Source: Chrysophaeum taylorii (Eukaryota; Sar; Pelagophyceae; Pelagomonadales; Pelagomonadaceae). Taken from it: 64,000 bases of DNA. The position numbers and the translations under genes are program-made. Below are positions 9,703-20,248 of the stretch, piece by piece. The DNA lies in the NCBI GenBank assembly GCA_029834535.1, contig JAQMWT010000336.1, positions 18,902 through 82,901 of the forward strand, read 5' to 3'. The notes under the pieces were generated by a model that worked only from the letters and a program-made list of their open reading frames with translations, was not told the origin of the DNA and made no database searches. Positions within the stretch are counted from its first letter, which is position 1; each line of letters begins with the position of its first letter.

Positions 9703-12355
9703 CCTCGAATTTCCCTACGCCAAAAGACTCGCCTTGATGATGATGATTATGATTTTGCCGACGCGCGACGACAACGAGCCTGAGCCATTGTACAATATAC
9801 GCACAAAACGGGACCAAAGGACGACGATCCTCTTATAAAAATCACGTGCGTCCTTTTGCACGTCCCGACGACCAACATCAACACCCGTCCGTCGTCGTCG
9901 CTCGTGCTTTGTATGCTTCTTACACATTCGCGCTTTGCATTCTCCATTCTGACCCCCTGGGGTATGGGAGACATGAATCTATCGCCCATATGAAATACGC
10001 GCCATGCCTCGGCCTTTCTCCGCCTATAATAATATGCCCATGACTATTTTCTTGAATCAGCGTTGCGCACTTCGAACGGCTCTGTGATTGTGGGTGTTGT
10101 GTGTCTTGCGTTGCGCATAGTGTGCCCACGCACGCGCGCAGCGGGATATATGAAAGCGAAAAGAGTGTCGTCTGCACAGGGCGGGCAGCGTCCGCACATG
10201 CACGACACAAAGTAGTAGGGAATCGATAATGTAACCACCATTTTGGAAAAATCAAAAAAAGCGGTGAGGATGTATTTGTGGACCACATCTGGTGTTTGTT
10301 TCTAGCTCTGCCTCGTGACGCGTACGTCGCTCGACGACACGCGCTTAAAATCAATCTCCAAGCACAATTGCTTTCACCTTCAACCTTTCACTTACAAGCA
10401 GTGGGCCTCGCGCGTGTTGGATCTGAGTACTACTACTCCTCGTTCAATTATTGAATACTATATTTTCGTCTTCGACGGAATCGCAAAGCGTCCAAAACGT
10501 TGTGTCACTCGCTGGCCCATAGCTTTGCGAGTCCACCTCCTTCCCGGGAGGCACCACCACCGCCTCAAACGATGATGCCGCGAGCGTGCGCTGCCACTTG
10601 GTTTTTCGAGCCGAAAAAACTACCAACAAGATAAGTATTATTTCGAAATTATGTTGACGAAGAAATATTTTGTTGACGTCATGTACGTTGGGATTTATGA
10701 ATGAGTGGTTCCGAAGATCTCATGACTCACGAGCTAGTGACGTGGAATGGAGATAAAATGGCGCCGTCGGGAAGCGCCCCTCGTTGACCTACACATTCAC
10801 CCAACCTCCGGAACTTGAGGACAGAGCGGCATCCGGGCGCGAATGTGAGCGACGTGCGGAACTCAGCGTCGGTTTCGCGAGTAACCTGCAGCGTTGGTGA
10901 TCGTCGCCAAGAAGGCTCATCGCCGAGAGTTGTTTTGCTCTTCCGGCACCACCGTGCTCGTGACGACGAGCCCGAGCGGAGGCGACGCCAGCCTCCACGT
11001 GCCTCGATCATCCACGCTCGAGCAGGCGAGACGTAGTAGAGATCTTTCCACGCGTTTTTTTTGTTCTAGTACGCGAGATACGACGCGACTCTCAGGAGGA
11101 CGCGCGATTGTCAGTCAACCTGGACACTATCCGTCTCTTCTGTGTTCGACTTTTTTGCGAGATTGGAGAACGAACGAACGAACGGACGTCTTCGAGAGAT
11201 GCCCGCGAGACGCACCTTTGTTTATTTTTTCACGAGGAGATGTGGCCGGCCGGAAGCATGGATACTGGTGCATATCAACCGTCGCTGAGCGAGTTCGGCA
11301 TAAGCAGGCCGGATATTCGCCGAATCCATACACCGAACGGAGGACCTCGGTTTTGATAGGCTCCCTGAGGACGAACTGTGCCCGACGATTATGAGCACGT
11401 GAGTTGGCAGCGGAGGACTTCCTCTCCCTACGAGCTCGAAATAGGATGGTGGTCTTTAGTTGACGGCACCACCACGGACGCGAAGTATCACCACCACCGG
11501 CAATGCTCTGGTGCGGGGGGAAGCTTATTAATCCCCTGGGTGAATGCGCTAGCGAGGCGCCTTGTCCACAGAAGAAAGCATGCACTGGCGGGGAATGATG
11601 GCCCAGGCAATTGTTTGGCTGCATTGAGAATCAATGAGGTCGAGACGTCGAAAATGCCTAACCGACCACAATCCCTTCGTCCTGACAACTAACTTACTGT
11701 TGTCCCGCTACAACTTGTTGGGTCTGAAGGAGTCAGGAGTGATTGCGTGTCAACCGGCGCGACGAGGTCTCGACGCTGTTCAACTCCTATGACGTACGAA
11801 TTTTAACTAACGCCCCGTTTCGTGCTACTAGCGACACTCAAGTCCGGAGGTATGGATAAGATGTGGGTCAAATATAAGAGCATCGAGACTGCAGTTTACC
11901 TTCAGTTTACGTGTGATTCAACGGTATTCGAAACTTTGCGATGATGATAACATGCTAAATATAAAAATAAAAATTAGAGAAGTCTATTATAACACAGAGC
12001 GAGCGAGCGAGCGAGCAGCCTGCACGGAGGATTCGTCCCCGCAGTGCTGAGGAGAATCTCCTCTCTAAAGCGCGTACAAAAAAAGAGCTTCCACCACCAC
12101 CACTCGAGCTTTCTCTCTTATTATTACAAGTCGGGTTCCCTCAACACCACCGCGCACGCAGAGGGGACGAGACGACACGACACGACACTGTAGGAGGTCA
12201 GAAGAACCCGTCGTGATAAGCGAAACAAAATAATCCAAAGCGACATGTGTGACAACACAAACAACGACATACGTGCCCGGCCGGCTGTGAATTCGCACAC
12301 TCGTTGTTTGACGACGACGTCGTGCCAACGAGATCCCGCCGCGGTAAAGAGATCA
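9703..12355. other. Intergenic region, no gene seen
   Basis: About 2.6 kb with lower GC than the genes and many stop codons in all frames. Frames of 80-166 codons show no recognisable domain and no codon bias. A GAGC tetranucleotide run occurs at about 11998-12017 and a GAAC run near 11169-11184. Confidence 0.5.
11998..12017. repeat. GAGC microsatellite
   Basis: Five tandem GAGC units, seen directly. Confidence 0.85.
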
Positions 12356-14089
12356 TCAGCACCGCAGGAGGTCATCGAACTTGTGGAGGTCGACGGTTGG
12401 CGACGAGGGGCGCTCCTTGTGAGGTTTGCGCTTGTGGTGGAGACCTCGGGAATGGTCGCCGACGGTGGCGTCGAGCTTGGTGGAGGCGCGGCGGCGGGCG
12501 TCGCCAAAGTTATTTAGCGTTTTGGCGCGATCGCGTCTCGCGGCGGCCGACTCGGCTATTTGGCGCTTACGGTCGACGTCGTGCTGTCGCTTGGTCGAGG
12601 CCCATCTGACGTAGGCCTCGAGGTCGTCCTCCCACTTGGAGACGACCGGGACGACGGCGGGCTTCGCGAACGGACGTTTTCTTCGCGTCGGCGACGGGCC
12701 GTCTCGTGGCGCGACCAAAGTGCTGCTTTGAACTTCCTGGCGCTCTTTCGCGGTTCGGGCTCTCCTTTCGATGTCGCGCGAGACGCGGTCGAGAAAGGCC
12801 CCGGCCTCCGCGTCGAGCTTGGCGCGAAGCGCGCGCTGGTAAGCGTTGCGGCCCGATCTCGTATTATCCGATGATTGATATTGTTCTTGGTCGCGCGCCG
12901 CTTGGAGCGCGTCGGCCTTTCGCCTTTGGCGCTCGGCCTGGGCGTCGAGCCAGTCGTCCAGAGCCTCGGGCGGGCGCGGTCGTCGGTAGGCCGCGCTGCA
13001 GTCCTGGCACTTGTAGCGCTTCTCCACGACCTCGTCGTAGGTCTGCGTCGCGCCGCACCGGGGGCACATCTTTTTGTCGAGCCTCGCGTCGTACTCTGCC
13101 TTGCCGCGCGCGTGCTCGAGCTTTTTTCGTCGCATTTTTTCGTTTCTCGAGAGCCTGTCGACGAAGGCGTCCGCGTCGTGCTCCTTGTCGACAAAGTCGT
13201 AGCCGCACTGCCGCATGATCTCGAGCGCCTTGCGGTTCCGCGTGCGCGGCGCAAACGTGCAGTTGCGATCGCTCGTGCTTTTGTTGGTTTTCTCGGGTCG
13301 GTTTGCGAGCTCGTCGACGCGATTCATCGAGATGCCCGGGCGCTGCTGGCGATCGAGCATAGCGTCGACGAGCGCCTCGACCGTCGCCCGCCCGGCGCAA
13401 GGTCCCGGAGGTTTGGAGGCTCGTGCGTCGCGCCTCGCGGCCTGGCGCTCGCGAAGCACTTCTTCGAACCGTCGCCGAAGCTCGTCGCGCCCTCCTACGC
13501 CCAGCAGCCGCATCTGCGCTTCGCTCAGTCCACCAAACCCCGTTTCCGACGACTCGGGACGCGCATCTCGTTCTTCTTCTAGCTCCGGGTGGTGTTGTTG
13601 TTGTTGCTCCGGGTGGTGTTGTTGTTCTTCTTGTTGTTGTTGCTGCGGGTGGTGTTGTTGTTCTTCTTGTTGTTGTTGCTGCGGGTGTTGTTGTTGTTGT
13701 TCTTCCTCTTCTTGCTTCGGGGGGTGGCGGCGTTCTTCTTCTTCTACCGCTCGCAGCGGGCGTCGTTGCTGGTCATCGACACCCCCAAAGACGAGGAGTT
13801 TATTGGCGGGCTTGGCGTTCATCGCTTGGAGGGTCGTCGAGACTTCGGCCGCGCAGACCGACGGAACGCGGCCCCTCCTCTGCTCTTCCGCCATGAAGGA
13901 GTTGGCCCTTGCGAGGACGCTGTTGTTGCGAAAGTTGCCGCGGCTGTCGATGGTCGAATCGCCATCGCTGAGGGAAAGGGCGTCGTCCTCGACCCCCCCC
14001 AGCACGGTGTCGGCGACCTGGCGGTCGAGGTCTCGCGGGGATATATCCTCCTCCCCCTCCTCCTCCGGGATGGCGGCGGGGATGTCCAT
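12356..14089 (-). CDS. Q/H-rich protein with C-terminal zinc ribbon and coiled coil
   Basis: A 577-residue protein with ATG at 14089, family not firmly recognised. Residues about 1-110 are acidic and disordered. About 125-185 is a repeated Gln/His/Glu tract produced by imperfect TTG/TGG-type triplet expansions. The middle carries CTFAPRTRNRKALEIM and FVDRLSRNEKMRRKK, a 'CTF-P ... basic helix' arrangement common in protist flagellar and cytoskeletal proteins. A CPRCG ... KCQDC four-cysteine zinc ribbon lies at about residues 341-364. The last 200 residues are charged, helical and Arg-rich. A nuclear or ciliary role is possible, but no function is assigned. It is divergent from the S-adenosylmethionine synthetase gene, 149 bp between ATGs. 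Confidence 0.75.
   Translation of the reverse strand: MDIPAAIPEEEGEEDISPRDLDRQVADTVLGGVEDDALSLSDGDSTIDSRGNFRNNSVLARANSFMAEEQRRGRVPSVCAAEVSTTLQAMNAKPANKLLVFGGVDDQQRRPLRAVEEEERRHPPKQEEEEQQQQHPQQQQQEEQQHHPQQQQQEEQQHHPEQQQQHHPELEEERDARPESSETGFGGLSEAQMRLLGVGGRDELRRRFEEVLRERQAARRDARASKPPGPCAGRATVEALVDAMLDRQQRPGISMNRVDELANRPEKTNKSTSDRNCTFAPRTRNRKALEIMRQCGYDFVDKEHDADAFVDRLSRNEKMRRKKLEHARGKAEYDARLDKKMCPRCGATQTYDEVVEKRYKCQDCSAAYRRPRPPEALDDWLDAQAERQRRKADALQAARDQEQYQSSDNTRSGRNAYQRALRAKLDAEAGAFLDRVSRDIERRARTAKERQEVQSSTLVAPRDGPSPTRRKRPFAKPAVVPVVSKWEDDLEAYVRWASTKRQHDVDRKRQIAESAAARRDRAKTLNNFGDARRRASTKLDATVGDHSRGLHHKRKPHKERPSSPTVDLHKFDDLLRC
13570..13730. repeat. Triplet/hexamer repeat tract inside CDS (poly-Q/H)
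   Basis: Repeated GTTGTTGTTGCT-type and GGGTGGTGTT blocks, several near-identical 36-39 bp units, encode QQQQ-EE-QQHHP repeats on the minus strand. Seen directly. Confidence 0.85.
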
Positions 14090-14238
14090 ATTCCGTTAAC
14101 CGAATCCTATCCGTTGTTGCACTTTTCCGTTTTTTGTGACGTCAGGTGTGTTGACCCAAGGCTTTGCGTCGCCAGAAACGTCAGAGTGAGTCGCCGATAC
14201 TTCTGTAAAAGCTGCTGCTGCAGGCCGCTTCTGCCGCC
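14090..14238. promoter_or_regulatory. Shared upstream region of zinc-ribbon protein and SAM synthetase genes
   Basis: 149 bp between divergent ATGs. A TGACGTCA-like CRE palindrome core (GTGACGTCAGG) is visible near 14138-14148. The SAM synthetase ATG has a strong Kozak-like context (GCCGCCATGG). Confidence 0.4.
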
Positions 14239-15690
14239 ATGGTGATGCCCAAGCTCGCGACCCCGCTCCTCAGGCACTCGATGCTGCGACAGTCTCTGCG
14301 GCGGGCCGCCTCGGGCAGCACGCAGTCGTCGTCGTCGAGCGCGCAGCGCATTGCCGTGGGCGCGGCCGCTGCCGCCGGCGCGACGGCGGCCGCCGTCGCG
14401 TATGCGACGTCGAGCGGCAGCGCCGAGTGCGCCCCGAGCAGCGTGCTCGCGCTCCTGACCGACATGAACGCCAAGCTGACGGCGATGCAGAGCGTGCTCG
14501 GGGTGCCCTCGGAAGAAACGACGGAGACGATTATGTTCACGTCAGAGTCGGTCAACGAGGGACACCCCGACAAGCTCGCCGACCAGGTGTCCGACTCGAT
14601 CGTGGACGCGTGCTTTGCCCAGGACCAGGACTCGCACGTCGCGTGCGAGACGTGCACGGGCACGGGCTTCGTGATGATCTTTGGCGAGATCACTACCAAC
14701 GCAAAGTTCGACTACGAGGCCGTCGTACGGGAGACCATCAAGGGCATCGGGTTCGACGACCCCGACAAGGGTCTGGACTACAAGACGTGCGCCGTGTACA
14801 ACAAGATTCACGCGCAGTCGGTGGAGATCGGGCAAGCCGTCAAGAAGTCCAAGACGATCAAGCCGGAGGAGATCGGCGCGGGCGACCAGGGCCACATGTT
14901 TGGGTACGCGACCGACGAGACCCCCGAGCTCATGCCGCTCACGCACTCCCTCGCGACGGGCCTCGGGTATCAGCTCACCAAGGTCCGGAAGAACGGGGTC
15001 CTCCCCCTGCTTCGGCCCGACGGCAAGACCCAGGTCACGGTCGAGTACGAGAAGAAGGGCGGGAAGCTCACGCCGAAGCGCGTGCACACGGTCGTCATCT
15101 CGACGCAGCACGACCCCAAGTACACCCAGGAGCAGCTCAAGAAGGACTTGATGGAAAACGTCATCAAGCCCCTCATTCCCGCCCACCTCCTCGACGACAA
15201 GACGATTTTCCACATCAACCCGTCCGGAATGTTCACTATCGGGGGCCCCGAGGGCGACGGTGGCCTCACCGGACGCAAGATCATCATCGACACCTACGGC
15301 GGCTGGGGCGCGCACGGTGGGGGCGCCTTCTCGGGCAAGGACCCCACCAAGGTCGACCGCTCGGCGGCCTACTACTGCCGCTGGATCGCAAAGTCCGTCG
15401 TCGCCGCCGGCCTCGCCAACCGGTGCATCGTCCAAGTCTCCTATGCGATTGGCGTCCCCGAGCCCCTCTCGGTCTTCGTCGATACCTACGGCACGGGGGC
15501 CAAGCCCGATCCCGAGATCCTCGAAATTGTCAAGAGCAATTTCGACCTGCGCGCGGGCATGCTCGTCCGCGAGCTCGACATGCTCAAGCCCAAGTACAAG
15601 AAGACGGCCGCCTACGGCCACTTCGGCAACTGCGCCCGCCCCTCCGACCCGGACTTCACCTGGGAGATCCCCAAGAAGCTCGTCTATTAA
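14239..15690 (+). CDS. MAT: S-adenosylmethionine synthetase with N-terminal targeting extension
   Basis: Makes S-adenosylmethionine from methionine and ATP. In the 483-residue product the enzyme core starts near residue 98 ([13 protein letters not shown] with His109), includes the ATP signature GAGDQG at 213-218 and the phosphate loop GGGAFSGKD at 360-368, and continues to the normal C-terminal end ([11 protein letters not shown]). Before it sits an extension of about 95 residues: an Arg/Ser amphipathic stretch ([17 protein letters not shown]) followed by an Ala-rich hydrophobic segment ([17 protein letters not shown]). That layout resembles a bipartite mitochondrial intermembrane-space or inner-membrane leader, unusual for an enzyme that is normally cytosolic. 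The start is the first ATG, in a very good Kozak context. Next in-frame Mets lie within the extension and could give a cytosolic form. Confidence 0.96.
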   Translation: MVMPKLATPLLRHSMLRQSLRRAASGSTQSSSSSAQRIAVGAAAAAGATAAAVAYATSSGSAECAPSSVLALLTDMNAKLTAMQSVLGVPSEETTETIMFTSESVNEGHPDKLADQVSDSIVDACFAQDQDSHVACETCTGTGFVMIFGEITTNAKFDYEAVVRETIKGIGFDDPDKGLDYKTCAVYNKIHAQSVEIGQAVKKSKTIKPEEIGAGDQGHMFGYATDETPELMPLTHSLATGLGYQLTKVRKNGVLPLLRPDGKTQVTVEYEKKGGKLTPKRVHTVVISTQHDPKYTQEQLKKDLMENVIKPLIPAHLLDDKTIFHINPSGMFTIGGPEGDGGLTGRKIIIDTYGGWGAHGGGAFSGKDPTKVDRSAAYYCRWIAKSVVAAGLANRCIVQVSYAIGVPEPLSVFVDTYGTGAKPDPEILEIVKSNFDLRAGMLVRELDMLKPKYKKTAAYGHFGNCARPSDPDFTWEIPKKLVY

Positions 15691-16270
15691 ACAGTCGCTG
15701 CTTGGTTGGCTGTCCGACGACGACGTGACAACACTTAATATAAGATGACGATGTCGACGACGACGTGACAACACCAGGTCTCCCTTCCGTCTTCCCCTTC
15801 TCCTTATTCTTGTTCTTCTTCGTTCGTCGTCGTCGTCGTCACAGAAGCACCGGACGACATCGCGCGGACTTGTGTTGTTGGCGTCGCCGGGTTGTTGGCG
15901 TATCACACCACGGCGCCGAGGTTTCCGGCTACTGGGGTTGGCTGCTTGCTGCTGTCCGCCAGGGCACCCAACCCACCTCGCCGCGATGGTGTGCCGCGCC
16001 TTCTCTTGCGACCCCCTCGTCCGTCTCCCGTCCCTTTCCGTCCCTTCCCTCGCGCGGGGCCCCCATGAATCAATCTATTAATCGCCTAGTTACACGCGCC
16101 GGGAGGGAGTAAGGCGCACCACCACCTCCAAGGCGGAGGTTGGGAATTTCGATCGATCTGTCGGGCAAGAAACCTGGCCTTCCGCCTTCTAGGGCAAGGC
16201 GACGCAATTGTGTGTGACTACATACAATGCCGCTTGCGCTAAGCGCCATATATTTATTTCCCGTAGTGGA
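15691..16270. other. Intergenic region, no gene seen
   Basis: 3' flank of the SAM synthetase gene. It contains imperfect GACGACGTGACAACAC duplications at about 15718-15775 and T/C-rich runs. No coding signal. Confidence 0.45.
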
Positions 16271-19125
16271 AGGAGCGGGCTATTGTTCAAATCCCGAAGA
16301 TCCCCGGTAATCCGGGCGTAGAGAGGCCGCGTCCGATCACGCTGTTGGACATCATCATGAACTTAGGCCTACTGGGCAGTGATCTACGGCCGCGTTACAC
16401 TTATCTGGGAACATTGCAAATTTCCCGATGCCGGGCAATACGGCTCACCGTCTGGTGGTGACGTTCAGACGCCTCTCGCAATCGCTGTGTCTTTGTCTGA
16501 ATTGGCCTATGCGGACCATATATATGCCCGTGCTTGCAAATGCCCAAGACATTTCGAAGGCCTACGATAGTGCCCCTGTTTGGTTAGGCAAGGAGATGAT
16601 GGCCTTACGTCGTCGCTTTGGATTGCCTGACTCTTTTATCGACTACTACCTACAACAGGATGTTGGTAATCGGCCACAGCGTACGGCACGTCCACATCCC
16701 GCTTGGAGGACGATGAGAGGCTCTTGTCTTTTGCCTGCAGTACTGCCTAAGGAGCGTCCGAATCCCCGAGTATCTCGTTAGCATTTTACTCTATACTGTC
16801 AGATATTCAAAAAAAAGACCCTCGTCACGGGGGTCGGGATTGCAGCGCCCTCCCGAGTTTGGTTCTACTTGTGTTCCCACTCTTGCCACCCATGACCTCA
16901 CACGCACCACGGCCGGTTTCTGCTTTGTTGATGATGATTTGTGGTATTCGATTGCGCGCCGCGGCTTAGAGCCACGAGTCAATGGTCGCAGCCTCTTTTT
17001 TGAGTTCTTCGCAATCCAATTTAGCATCACGAAAATCAAAGCGCTGGGCCTCGAGTGGTTCAAGGCCCCCCTCGATCTCGCGGCACAGAATTGGTGGCGG
17101 CCTTGGGCCTACGATACCGCCGTCTTTTTTCGCCATGGACGCTTACAGACAGACAGCTCGGTGTTGATGATCCGGGTCACATTCGGCCTTTATCGGCCAA
17201 AAAATGAGGTGAACTTTATGTTATTCCTTTTGACCACGGTGTGCGGTACTCGGGGATCCAGTGGTCTCCCGCAAGCGAGTATCTTGATGTTGCAGATTCA
17301 ATGCGCCACATTGTCGACGATTTTGTGGCAAAGCTCCGAACAGTTCCGGTATCCCCGGATAGCACACGCCGCCTTCTTGACCAAATCCTCTGGAGCAAGC
17401 TTGCCTATCGCTTTCGTTTTGAAGAACGTGCTTTCGAACAGCGCTTTGTGGACTCACTTCAACGTGAAGTGGAGTCTCTTTTGTTGAAGCGAGCAAAACG
17501 TTTGGGCGAACGAACCAATCGGTTGGTTTTTAAACGTCGACTGCTAAGAGCGGGGGGTTGCGTGTGGTTTTACAAACACCCGCAACCTTCGGAGGTGCCG
17601 GCTTACCATCCTGGGTTGACAAAATTCATGCGGATCATCTGGAGTGGATGGCACAATTGTTGCATCGGAGTGGCCTCGCGGCACGGCTGATTGAGGCGAT
17701 CATTCGTCAAGCTCAAATGCGTCTTGGCGCCAGTCCCCTTGTCTTCGAATCCAGCCATGCTGCAAATACCAAATGGATCACCTCTATTGCCACGGACCGC
17801 ACACGTTTTGGGTGGGTCGAGGGAACCATCGTATGGGCCAGCGCAAATGACGTGCAACAAACTGTGGGAGGTCCGCTCCCTGGCTCCGCTGCTCCATCTG
17901 ATCGAACTGTTGTAAGATCGTGCGCTCGCTGTTGGTTGCCTGGCCCCTGATATTATCAAGCTGCAGCTGGTGTGCCGCGAGAACGAGATCCGGTGGTCCA
18001 CCTCCTTCCTCGCGGCGGACGGATATACCTTCCATGACGCATGTATTCCTCTTTCAGCTGTGGACCGTGCTTGGTTCGACGCACGCTTGAAGACATTACT
18101 CCATGTGGATGCTGAAGTCATTGTTGGGCCCGAATTACGGGCCGATCGCGCCATGGCACGTATCATCCGTGGTGACGTTGCCTCGTGCATGCTTGACGGC
18201 CACCTGCGCATAGATGAGGTGCAAGACACGGATGGTGACAACGCGCTTGTTTTGTGAATTGGAATCCCGGGCTTACCACCGCGAGCTGCATCCAGGTAAA
18301 GCTGACGGTAAACTCGAAGGGGTTTGGTATGAGGGTCGTATCCACGGCGCCACGGGCCGCAGCAGACACACCCTCATCCATTTTTGCGCGGGTGGCGACC
18401 AGTAACCTTTGACTCCGAAGGCTGTTCGACCGTTTCGTGTTCTTCCCTATGATTTGTCTATTGACTGGGATCCTGCAGCATGGTTTGTCACAAAAGCCAC
18501 GGCCACAACGGCCTCTCGCGTCGGTATGCGTCGTCGCCTTCCCGTAAAACGCCGCCGCCCCGCTTTGCGAGTTTCATCGAGAACCTTTCTCTTTGCCGTT
18601 AAGTCCCGGTGCGATGCGTACGAAATTACTTGTTACCAGACCCGCCGCCGCACTTACAACCCTGCATCCCACGTCCTCCACTCTCCCCCGGACGACCTTG
18701 GTTCGGGCACTAACGCTGCGACTGTCGCCGCCCGGTCTTCTACGTGGGCCACGCCACGTTCTGCAGGTGATGGTTGTGGTGCTAGACCGCCCATCGAACA
18801 TCTCTACTTGGCCAGCGACGGATCCGTGTCCAAAGGTGAGGGCGGAGCTGCTGTGGCCATTTTCGATCCTGTCGCCCCACGCCTCTACACTTTCGCTTTG
18901 CGGGTCGCTCCCGGTCCTGAAACTCTATCTGCGTATCGTGCTGAGGTCAAGGGCACCTATCCAGCACAAGCTGCGCATTGGTACCTTCGTGATGTACTCC
19001 CTAGGTTCCTCGTGAAAGCTGTCCTTGATAACAAAGGCGCTGTGCTCGCACATTCTGGCCTCTCGCAGCGCGTGCCAGTCACATCCAGCCGTGCCAGTCA
19101 CATCGAGCGGTATTTGGGATGAGAT
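16271..19125 (+). mobile_element. Decayed LINE (non-LTR) retrotransposon: reverse transcriptase and RNase H
   Basis: Conceptual fragments in all three forward frames spell a LINE polymerase: IPKIPGNPG...RPRPITLLDIIMN (16285-16360), QDISKAYDSAP (16546-16580, motif A with Asp), GLPDSFIDYYLQ, and the FCFVDDDLW catalytic box (about 16918-16945). A thumb/connection region follows at 17240-17540. At about 18800-19120 an RNase H domain is visible, with catalytic positions in LASDGSVSKG, TLSAYRAEVKG and AVLDNKGAV. Stops and frameshifts separate the blocks, so the copy is dead. A short Tudor-like stretch (WYEGRIHG) lies near 18330. No poly-A tail was identified. Confidence 0.8.
18805..19122 (+). pseudogene. 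RNase H domain of the LINE
   Basis: This is the end of a 237-codon open frame (18409-19122). The segment after IEHLYLASDGSVSKGEGG matches RNase HI, with D, E and D catalytic residues in order. It is part of the decayed LINE; the frame upstream is low-complexity. No independent gene is proposed. Confidence 0.6.
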
Positions 19126-19129
19126 TGCG

Positions 19130-19850
19130 CACTTCACTTCGCGCATACTCCCACATTTTGGTTCATTTGATCTCGAGAACGCTGCGAAAGCAAAGTTGCG
19201 CGCTTGAATTAGGGGTGATATAATCTTAGCTGCAGCCGTGAACCAACCCGGTTCGTTGCGTCGGGTGCGGTTCAGCGCGGCAGAAGCAGTTGCTCGCGCC
19301 GATGTTTCCAACTTGGAGGACACAGAACCCGCGTCCGACGGTGTCGTTGCTAACGTGTGGTAGATCGCATGCACGGCGCGACAAAAACTGGCCGCTCCAG
19401 CGGTAGCTCTTGAACAGCGGAGAGTAGTCTCGGCGTGGGCGGGTTTTGCGTCCATTATTAGGCCGCGCGAGTCACATCTGAATTCGGACGATGCACTTAA
19501 GCGCTCTGTGATCAGAATCGGTAATGCTCTCAGTGACACCTACATCCAAAAAGCGGCGACCCAACTTGTGACGGTCCAGGACGACGAGGTCAAGTTTGTG
19601 GGTGATAAAAACGAACGAGGTGCGAAGAAGGTGCCAGCTGCTGCCAGTTCCAACGATCGATTCTCCGAGAGCCAAGTTTCCTGGTGGTATATTGCCGCAT
19701 AAAGACGTCGCCTCCGCATATCCGCCACCAACTCTTCCATGTATTCGCCTCGTTTTTGAGACCGCGGACATTTTGACTAACGAGCAATTTCGTCGTCAAC
19801 TTCCTTCTGCGGCCGTACCCCGTCCCGCTGCGAACGCCAACCGGCCCGTT
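19130..19850 (-). mobile_element. Inverted LINE fragment: APE-type endonuclease plus linker
   Basis: Read on the minus strand from about 19800 leftwards: SQNVRGLKNEANT, then MEELVADMRRR and YHQETWLSEN (the start of LINE apurinic endonucleases), then after a large internal deletion TESITDSDHRALKC (the SDH catalytic motif), then the typical linker RRNEPGWFTAAAKII and SPLIQARNFAFA. Several frame changes occur. It is oriented opposite to the reverse transcriptase fragment to its left and meets it near 19130. Confidence 0.65.
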
Positions 19851-20032
19851 CGGGAGGCGAGCAGGTTCCAACCTGCGCCAGGAGGACCGATGCCCTCGCA
19901 GCAAGACGCTGGTTTTTCAGAAAGCACCGTCCTCCACTGCGACCTCAGCAATTACTACATAGATATATATCACGGCAACGTCTCCGTAATTTCTCTCAAA
20001 AAGGGAGAGAGAGAGCCGTCCGTGTTCTGGTG

Positions 20033-20054
20033 GAATAAATAAATAAATAAATAA
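20033..20054. repeat. AATA microsatellite
   Basis: Tandem AATA units seen directly. The surrounding 19850-20248 stretch contains no other recognised feature apart from the putative leader at 20119. Confidence 0.9.
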
Positions 20055-20118
20055 CATGAAATGACCACAAGAGGTTTTTTTGCCTCACTCCACCCCAAAC
20101 CCCCAAACTCAATAGAGG

Positions 20119-20248
20119 ATGATGTTGTTGTCGTTCTTCTTCTTCTTCTTCTTCTTCTTCTTGGTGTTCGGCAGCACGATGGGTGTTGTGGATAATGACT
20201 GCCGGAACAGGAGCTGGACGCTCGACGGGGGCGACCTCGTGGTAATGA
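20119..20248 (+). other. Possible signal-peptide segment out of frame with the downstream fusion gene
   Basis: ATG at 20119 opens MMLLSFFFFFFFFFLVFG, a hydrophobic leader encoded largely by a TTC microsatellite (20136-20162). It is one frame off the gene that starts at 20249. Because the downstream protein has a Cys-rich linker typical of secreted proteins, this may be its lost or spliced leader, but I found no credible intron joining them. Confidence 0.3.

Noticed and set aside
13215-14099. Long forward-strand frames opposite the Q/H-rich gene
   Set aside because: They mirror the trinucleotide repeat and GC-rich codons of the minus-strand gene, are Cys/Ser-rich or Leu/Val-rich shadows, and have no domain.
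14542-15906. 454-codon minus-strand frame across SAM synthetase
   Set aside because: Antisense shadow of a clearly identified enzyme.
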